Source: JAIPEK01 sp041685935 | GTDB taxonomy: Bacteria > Desulfobacterota > Desulfobacteria > Desulfobacterales > Desulfobacteraceae | Direction of reading: 5' to 3' | Length of the DNA: 20,451 bases | Assembly: GCA_041685935.1 (NCBI GenBank) | Contig: JAWLES010000028.1 | Location: 1 to 20,451 of the forward strand | Shown here: positions 6,894 through 15,800 of the stretch, piece by piece | Position numbering within the stretch: the stretch's first letter is position 1 | How the letters are laid out: every line of letters starts with the position of its first letter | Made by a program: the position numbers and the translations under genes | The notes under the pieces: generated by a model | Databases searched by the model: none | What the model saw: only the letters and a program-made list of their open reading frames with translations | Told to the model about the DNA's origin: nothing

Positions 6894-9800
6894 TCAGAGG
6901 TCGGCCCGGGTGTTTATTTTAATACGGTTTCTGATCCGGTACCGATCTTCAAGCTTGTGGAGCTTGACCATCTGAAAATCCACAAGCTCCATGATGCATA
7001 TGCCGTTTTCATCGGCAAGCGTCATATTAAAAGTATCGGTTTCATCATCTGAATCGGTCCTGGTGGTCATGCACAGATACTCCCTGAGCCTGGCTCCTTT
7101 TCCGTAAACATTGAGGCTGCCGATCCTGTATGGGAGAACAACGACACTGTCCGTGAAAAATTCAAATGCGCCGCCGGTCTGGAACATCCCGTCAAGGAGC
7201 GCCACATTGACAATAAAATCCGGGCGGCTGCAGTAGGCAAAAAACTCGTCCTCACTCCGGTCGCAGATCCGTGTGACCAGAGTCTCCCCGTCAAACGAAG
7301 CCACATCGGTGATCGTCCTGAAAGGACCGTCCATAAAAAGTCTCTGGGGATGATACAGCAGATCAGGTATTTCATTATCCGGGTCCGCTTCAGTAAATTC
7401 CGGGATAACGACCTTTTTCCGGCCGGGACGGGAATCGGAAAATACACATTCGGCTATGTAGTGAAGCTTCGGTTCTCCAACCACCTTCCCCATGTGGTTT
7501 TCCACAAGAGAGGTAATCCTGCAGTCATAAACCCGGGCCCCGGTTTTCCCCTGTTTTTTCTCTGCATGAATCATCAGTTTTTTGGGTCTTTTTTTCAAAA
7601 GCTTGATCCCGTAGGGAATCTCGAAATTCCGCACTTCACTGAGGAAAACAGATCCGTCCGTGTCATACATGGCTGCTTCCGCCATGGTTTCCACACCTGT
7701 AGCCCCCAGGAACACCGGCGTGTCTTCCATGGCGTGCTCGAGAAGAAATCTGTCCCGGGTGATGTCGAGCTTCCGGTTGAACACCCGCCCTTTTTCGGTC
7801 TCCTGCTCCACTGAATCCAGGAACGGAGCGATACCGAGAAGCCCGTCCCGGTCAAAGGAGTAGTCAAGACCGGAGATAACCACCTCGGACATTCGGGCAT
7901 CCCGGATCTCGTCCATGAAAAAGCCGACCCCCTCATCAAGGGGCAGGAACTTGAGCCCGCGGTCCGTGAGCACTTTTTTCACTGTCTCGTCCGTGGCCAT
8001 GCCTGCGCCTTCCCAGGCGGTCCAGTCCATGACCTTGCACACGGTGTTACGTTCGTTTTTCTCTTTCTGCAGCATTCTTGCCAGCATGTCGTTGGCTGCC
8101 GTATAATCGGCCTGGGTTTCGTTGCCGAATTTGGCGGTCACGCTGGAAAACCCGATATGGAACCGCACGCCCCGGTCTTTGACAGCCTGTATTACATTAC
8201 GGCATCCTTTTACCTTGGTATTGAACACCTTTTCAAACGAGGCCGTGTCCTTTTTGGAAAACGGCAGGCTCTCTTCCACGCCTGCGGCATGGATTACCCC
8301 GTCTATCCGGTCAAAGGGTTCCAGCGCCTTTTCCACGGATTCTCCGTCCGTGACATCCGCAGCCAGATAGGTGACTTTCACACCTTTTGATTTCAGGGTC
8401 TCGATGTTCTTTTTTGACTGAACCAGATGCCGAATACGGCCGGCCTCCTTTTTCAGCTCCAGGGGTTTGGCCCCGGGCATGGCCGGTTTGAGGCGCTGCA
8501 TGATACCGGATTCGGTCAGCCCGTCTTCAAGAAAAACCTCGTCAACCTTGTCGATCCTGCTTCTGCCCATGATAACAAGGTCGGTCTGATACGTTTCGAC
8601 CATCTGTTTCAGAATCTCATAAGTAATTCCCCTGGCACCTCCGGTCACGAGAACCGTGTCATTTTCCCGTACAACCGGCTCTGACGATTCAGGCGGATCA
8701 CAGGGATCGACAAACAGCTTCAGGGCGAATTTTTCCGTGCCCCTGTATCCGGTTTCCACCCTGGAATCGCCTGACCCGACCTCTTTCAGAAACCTGCTCA
8801 CGATTTCATCCGTGACATCTGATAGGCGCTCACACTCGAAATCAACCATCTTGAACCGGACAGAAGACATCTCTTTGGCAAGGGACTTCATCATACCGGA
8901 AATTCCTGCAAACGCCGGCTCCACATCCAGGGCATCATCCAGGTAAGGAAAAACCACGGAGTTCAGTGACATGCAGGCAACGAAGCCGCTGTTTCGCTCC
9001 AGAGTTTCATGCAACCCCTTCATCACGGCAAAGAACGTCCGGACAGCATCTTCCGATTCATCCGCCCCGTTACCCGTGTTTCCAAAAAGGGAAACCGGTG
9101 CCAGATGAATCAGGCCGTTCATGTCAGGATGTTCCTTCACCAGGTTTTTCATGCTTTCAAAAACAGTTTCGCCTGATGAAAAGTCAGCCTCCACAACCCC
9201 GTCACAGAAGCTTCCCCGAGACTCCGCATCCGTCAAGCCTATTACAGTTCCACCGTCCTGCTTTATAAGACCGGCAGCTTTTTCAGCAATCTCTTTTCGG
9301 TCAAAGGTAAGAACCACCTTGCAACCGGCAAAAGAAAAATCTTCCGTTTTGTGCAAAGGCACTTTGACCGCCTGCGGGACCAGGCGGCTGATTTCGCTCT
9401 CGATCTTCGGCTCCGCCTTGTCCGTCAAGCTGTCTTCAGCGTCCTCAAAAGGTCCCTTGCCGCCCGGTCCGTCTGTGGGAGGGGTATCGTCCGGGCCCCC
9501 TGTCTTTGAGATGATATATTCGGCAAGCTTCAAAATGGTGTTCAGATCCCGCAGCTTCAGGTCCTCGGGCACTTCAAATCCGAACCGCGTGGCAACATTC
9601 CCGAAGATCTCAACCTGCTTCACCGTATCTATGCCCAAGTCCGCCTCAAGGTCAAGATCAGCCTCAAGCATGTCCGTGGTGTATCCTGTCTGCTCGGCAA
9701 TGATCTCTTTGACAGAGTCCACCACATCTCCGGCTGAAGAAGGAGCCTCCGAGGCACCCGCACTTTCTGTTTCACCTGCTTCTCTGGCAGGTGCCGCCTG

Positions 9801-12800
9801 GGCCGGTCCCACTTTCGAAGTGATATATTCGGCAAGCTTCAAAATGGTGTTCAGATCCCGCAGCTTCAGGTCCTCGGGCACTTCAAATCCGAACCGTGTG
9901 GCAACATTCCCGAAGATCTCAACCTGCTTTACCGTATCTATACCCAAGTCCGCCTCAAGATCCAGATCAGCCTCAAGCATGTCCGTGGTGTAACCGGTCT
10001 GCTCGGCAATGATCTCTTTGACAGAGTCCACCACATCTCCGGCTGAAGAAGGAGCCTCCGAGGCATCCGTACTTTCGGTTTCACCTGCTTCTCCGGCAGG
10101 TGCCGCTTGTGCCGGTCCCACTTTCGAAGTGATATAATCAGCCAGTTTCGATATGGTGTTAAGATCCCGCAGCTTCAGGTCCTCGGGCACTTCAAATCCG
10201 AACCGTGTGGCAACATTTCCGAAAATCTCAACCTGCTTCACCGTATCTATACCCAAGTCCGCCTCAAGATCAAGATCAGCCTCAAGCATGTCGGTTGTGT
10301 AACCGGTCTGCGCGGCAATAATCTCTTTGACAGATTCCGCCACATCCGTCGCAGCTGCAGGCTGCTTTTCCCCGGTACCGGAAGCCTTTTCCTTTCCGGT
10401 GTCAGCCTTCTTTTCCGCGGCCGGTTCAGCCTTTTGGGCTGCCGGGGCCGGTGCGTATGACGGTCTTTCCGGCCGGACCTTTTTCGGTGCTTCGTCCGCC
10501 ACAAGGCACAGCGTATTGTCAATGATTTTCAGTTTGGGATTGGCCGCGCCTGAAATCCTCTGCAGCCACTGTTCATACCCTGGATTGTTTTCAAACGCGT
10601 TCTCCTGGATCCGTTTGACAAAGAGGAATGCAAAGTGTGATCCGAACCCGGCGGCAAGATGCAGGCCGTATTCGTGATCTATTCGGTCGGTATTACTGAA
10701 GTTGAGATGCCGGAAATTCTCCGGTATGTTCTTCAGGTTGGCAATGGGAGGCGCCTGCCGCTTCTGGAGCGATTTCACCATTACCACGTCCTCGATTGCC
10801 GCACCCAGGGTATGGCCGGTGAATCCCTTTGTATTGGAGATGCGGATATCCTTGAGATAATCGCTGAACGCTGTTTCCAGGGCCTTGACCTCGGCGTCCG
10901 CACTTCCGCCCCTGGCCGGGGTGTAGGTTTCGTGGGACATGAACAGGAGCTTGTCCGCATAATCCTCTTTTTTGAGATCATGGTGCTTTTCCACCTTGGA
11001 GACGAATTTTTTCATCTCAGAGGCCATGTGGTTCACGTCTATGTTGTAGGTGTGGAAACCGCTGTTTGCCATATGGGTCCCCAGAATCTCGGCCTGGCCG
11101 TTCATGCCGCGTTTTTTGACACTGGACTCGTTCTCCACCACGATACCGACGGCCCCGCTTCCAAGGATGGTGCCGTTACGCTCTTCGTCAAACGGTTTGG
11201 CTGCTTCGGAAACCCGCTTTTTAATGGTGGCCGCTCCCAGCGCCAGAAATCCGGACCCGATCCACTGGTTCTGGGCTTCGGATGTGGCATTCTCCCCTCC
11301 GACAACGAGAACACGTCTGCACCGGCCCACTCGGATCCAGTCCTCCGCGATTCCCACGGCCTGGGTGGTGGAGGCGCACGCACTGCTCACAAGGGTGTTG
11401 GGCCCTTTGGCTTTTATGATCCTGGCAAGGTGTGCAGAGCCCAGGGGACAGGCATTTGTGAGAAAATTTCTGTCAAATTTGTACTCTGTAAAGTCCTCCT
11501 TCTTTCTTGCCTTGGCCTTGAAGAACCAGTCCGTGATCTGTTCCTTGACTGACAGGTCCTTCACGTTCTCCATGAGGTAGTAGTAGATATTCTCGAATTC
11601 TTCATAGGGTTTGAGAAACAGCTTTTCATAAAAGTACTTTTCCATCTCGCTTATCAACGTCTCTCCGTTGGGGAAAAGCGATGTGATTATAACGCCGGTC
11701 TCTTCCTGCATCTCTTCGGGCAGGGCAAACCCGTCCGGGATCACACCTGCTCCTTTGTTCACCTTCTTGTACTGCATGGTCAGCGGAATTCCCGCGTCCT
11801 TGAGGGCCTCGATTCCGGCTGCGATCCCCAGGGCCATGCTCACATCGTAGTGTTCCTTGATTCCGTACTCGTCTGTGAGATCAAAATACCCGAGCTGGCC
11901 TGCAAGGTGAATCACGTCCTCGGTACGGGTGATCTGGACGAACCTGGCACTGCCGTCCGGCTGTTTGTACAGCTTGGTGATGTTCTTGTCAGTGATCCGC
12001 TCCTGATCCTCCTTGGATATGGTCTCTATGAAATTCCTTCCCTGGAGGATGGCGTCAAAGTTGTCATCGGAAAACACCTTCCTGGCTTTGCCCGGAAGCC
12101 CGACAGACACCCCGGAGATCACGATCTTTTCAATGTTGAAATCGAATTTTTCCACCGCTTCAATGGCCGCTTCCCGCTTCTGCCTGAGGTACTCCTTGTA
12201 CATGAGCTTGTCGATCATGCTTTGGTTGTTTTCCTTAAAGGACTCGAAGTCCTCGGAAGAAGCCGCAAATGCAGGCTCTTCAGCCCCTGATTCCGCCTTT
12301 TCCGGCTCCGCCCAGGCTGCCGGCACTGCCGCCGGTGGTGCCGTAAAAACCGCATTGCAGGATTTGAGGTATGCCATGCAGTCATCCAGGGATTTTTGCT
12401 CCCCTTTTTTGGCATCCACCGTGACAATCGATCCGTAGTCAGCAATGTTGATGTTTTTCAAAAGGTTGACCAGGAGCCTGGACGGACCGATTTCCACAAA
12501 GTGGGTCCGGCCCTGGGCATACACGTTTTCCACGGATTTGATGAACTCCACCGGAGACACGATCTGCTTTGCCAGAAGATCCTTGACCTCTTCACGCCGT
12601 TCCGGGTAAGGCGATGCCGTGGTATTGGAGATCACACGCTTGTACGTGGTTTCGTTGAGGCGGATTTTGTCGAGATAATTCCTGAGCTTGTCTGACGCCT
12701 CCTGGAGAAGCGGAGTATGGAACGCTCCAGAGAGGTTGAGCTTCTTGTGGAACACGTTCTGCTCGGTGAGATAGTCGCAGAACTTTTCGATCTCGTCTTC

Positions 12801-15800
12801 TGCTCCTGAAACCGCGGTCTGTTTTTCACTGTTCTTGTTGGTGATGTAGATCCGCGAAATAAAGGACTCCCGTATCAGGGCCCCGGTTTCCTTTTCATTT
12901 TTGAACACCACCATGATTTTGCCGGGATTTTTGTCTCCGGCCTCCTTCATCAGATCCGCCCGCTTGATGACAAGGTGCATTGCATCATCAAATCCGAGCA
13001 TACCGCTGCAGAAAAGCGCGGTATATTCCCCGACGCTGTGGCCGATAAAACAGTCCGGGGAGAAGCCTTCCTGCCGCAGCCTGTCAAACAGGGCTGCTGA
13101 AGAAAGGAAAACCGCTGGCTGGGTATTTTCAGTGAGATTCAGCGCCGCATCATCCTTGAACATCATATCGAGTAGAGAATAGCCGCGATGCTTGAAAAAC
13201 AGACTCTCTCCCTTTTCCATGATCTGCCTGATGTGGCCGTCCCGGTCAAAAAGCTCCTTCATCATCCCGCTTCTCTGGGCTCCCTGGCCGGACAGCAGCG
13301 CAACCATCCTGAGTTTTTGTCCCTGATGATCCGCTGAATAGGAATAGTCTCTCAACACTTCGGTTTCATCTTTTTCTTCCGCTGCAACAGGCTTTTCCCT
13401 TTCAAGTGAGGCCGGCAGCGTGCTTACCAGAATATGGCAGTGGTTGCCTCCGATCCCGTTCACGTTTGAGGCAAGGTGCAGCGGCCTTCCCTTTGGAACG
13501 TCCACAACCGATGTCGGAGCCTTGAGTACCCTGCTTGTATCAATGGTGGAGTAATCCGGATCATAGTTATGGTTGGGCGCGATACGCCTTGCTTTGTTCA
13601 TCAGCATCAGGCGGGCAAGTGCTATGGACGGGTTGGCCGCCCTGAAATATCCGAACTGGGGTTTGGCGTTTCCGCAGTAAAGCTCATGGTCAAAGCATTC
13701 GTCCACCACCTGTTTTTCAACCATATCTCCGAAAATATTAGAGAATGCGAACAGATCCAGGTAGGCGAGCTCGTTTTTCCGAATTCCGGTTTTCCTGTAT
13801 CCTTCATTTATGGCGGATACAAAGGTCGGCCCTGAAGGAGACAGAAGGTGATCAGGCACACTCGATTTCACCGAAATGGTGTTGAACTCGCCCATGATCT
13901 CCATGCCGCACTCCTTGGCTTTCCTGCGTGTGGTGATGACATGCATGGACGCCCCCTCTCCCATCACGTAGCCGTCAGCCCTGGAGTCAAAGAAATTGCA
14001 GTCTCCTTTGGACAGAAGCCCGAGGCGCTTGAACGCCATGAGCACGGCCGGAAAGAGGTTTGTATCCACACCCCCGGCAAGTGCAAAATCGAGATTCTTG
14101 AACGCCACATCCCTTACCGCGTTCCGTATGGCCATGGCTGCGGATGCGCAGGATGCGTCAATTACGTAATTGGCTCCGTTGAGTCCGAACTGGTTGGCGA
14201 TCCTCCCGGATATAATATTGGACAGTAAACCCGGTGTCGTGTCCCCGTTGTTTTCAGGAATCCTGTCCCGGATACGGTCAACCAGGCTTTCGGCCACGCG
14301 ATCTCTTTTGTCAGGGTCTACATTGCTGCAGTTTTTGATAATGTTGGCGATAAAATGTTTTCTGACCCGGATGATATTTTTGCTCTGGCGCTCTCCTGCT
14401 ATGGTCCCGAGAATCACACCGGTTTTGTTTCCCTTTTCCAGGTAACTGCTGAGGCCTGAGTCATTGATGGCTTCATCCGCTGCCTTCAGCCCGAAAAGCT
14501 GGCCCCGTTCCACGGATCGTACCATTTTAGGCGGCATTTTGTACTTGAGATTGTCAAATTTGAAGTCCTTCACCACCCCGGCCTTTACCATGGGCAGATG
14601 ATAGAATGATTTGGCGTCCTCCCTGGCATAAATCTCGTTGCAGAACCGGTCTTCAGGTATTTCGGAAAGCTGTTTTTCCCCTGACTCCACAAGCCGGGCA
14701 AATTCCCTGGTGTTGTCCGCGCCGGGAACCACGGTCCCCATACCTGCGATCACGATCCTGTCGTCGTTGAAATCATATTCCGTGTTCCGGAAAATATCTC
14801 TTCGGACCGGCTCATACTCCTGTGTCATCTGCTGCAACAGAACATGATAGTTGATCCCGCCAAAGCCGTAGGAACTGACACCCGCCCTTCTCGGCTGCCC
14901 ATCCGTCTCCCAGGGCCGTCCTTCCGCGATAATCTCAAGCCCGGACCCGGAAAGATCATGACTCCGGGCAAGGTTCTCAAACCTGCCGTTGGGCGGAAGT
15001 ACACCCTTGTTAATCGCAAGAAGGGCTTTTATCATACCGGCTGCGCCCGCCGCCCCGAGGAGATGGCCGACCTGGGACTTTATGGAACTGACTCCCGCGA
15101 CTGCCCCGTCATACATTGTTTTTAACGTGGACAGCTCAGCCTGGTCTCCCACAATGGTGGATGTACCGTGGGCCTCGATGAACCCGATCTCTTCCGGTTC
15201 GATCTTTCGGAGCGTTTGCCCGAAACACCGGTCAATGCTGAGCTGCTGACCTGCGGGATTTGGAGCGGCGATTGCCTTCCCCTTCCCGTCGGAGCTCGAT
15301 CCGATGGAGTTAACCACCCCGAGAATATTGTCCCTGTCCCGGATCGCGTCCTTCACCCGTTTGAGCATGAAAACAACTGCGCCTTCGCCGAGGATAAAAC
15401 CGTCAGCCCTTTCATCAAACGGATAGGAACCGTTTGCAGACAGAGTCCCCATCTTTGCGAACCCGATAAAGGATTCAGGGGCCAGGTGGGTATTCACCCC
15501 GCCCACGATCACCTGATCGGATTCCCCTGACAGAAGCTCTCCCCTGGCCGCCTCAAACGCGGCGAAAGAGGATGCGCAGGCCGCGTCCACCACGTAGTTC
15601 GGTCCCCGGATACCCAGGTGGCGTGCAATCCGGGAGGCTTCGATATTCAGAAGCATCCCGTGGACCGGGTCATACCCCTTGTTTTCCCCTTCCAGGCCTT
15701 CAAGAAGAGCCGCCTTAACCTCCTGCCGCTCGGATTCGGTTAGTTCTGCGTATTCCTCGGTCTTTTCCATCATGGATACTATCTCAGGCATGAAATATTT

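Noticed and set aside
9121..9993. A 290-codon + strand open frame with internal repeats
   Set aside because: Its repeats are the complement of the ACP repeats; Ser/Arg-rich translation with no fold.
9501..10346. Possible CRISPR-like or satellite array
   Set aside because: The 309-bp units are in-frame protein domains with coding linkers, not short repeats with unique spacers.
10659..11552. A 297-codon + strand open frame
   Set aside because: Antisense to KS3, which has a full catalytic triad on the - strand.
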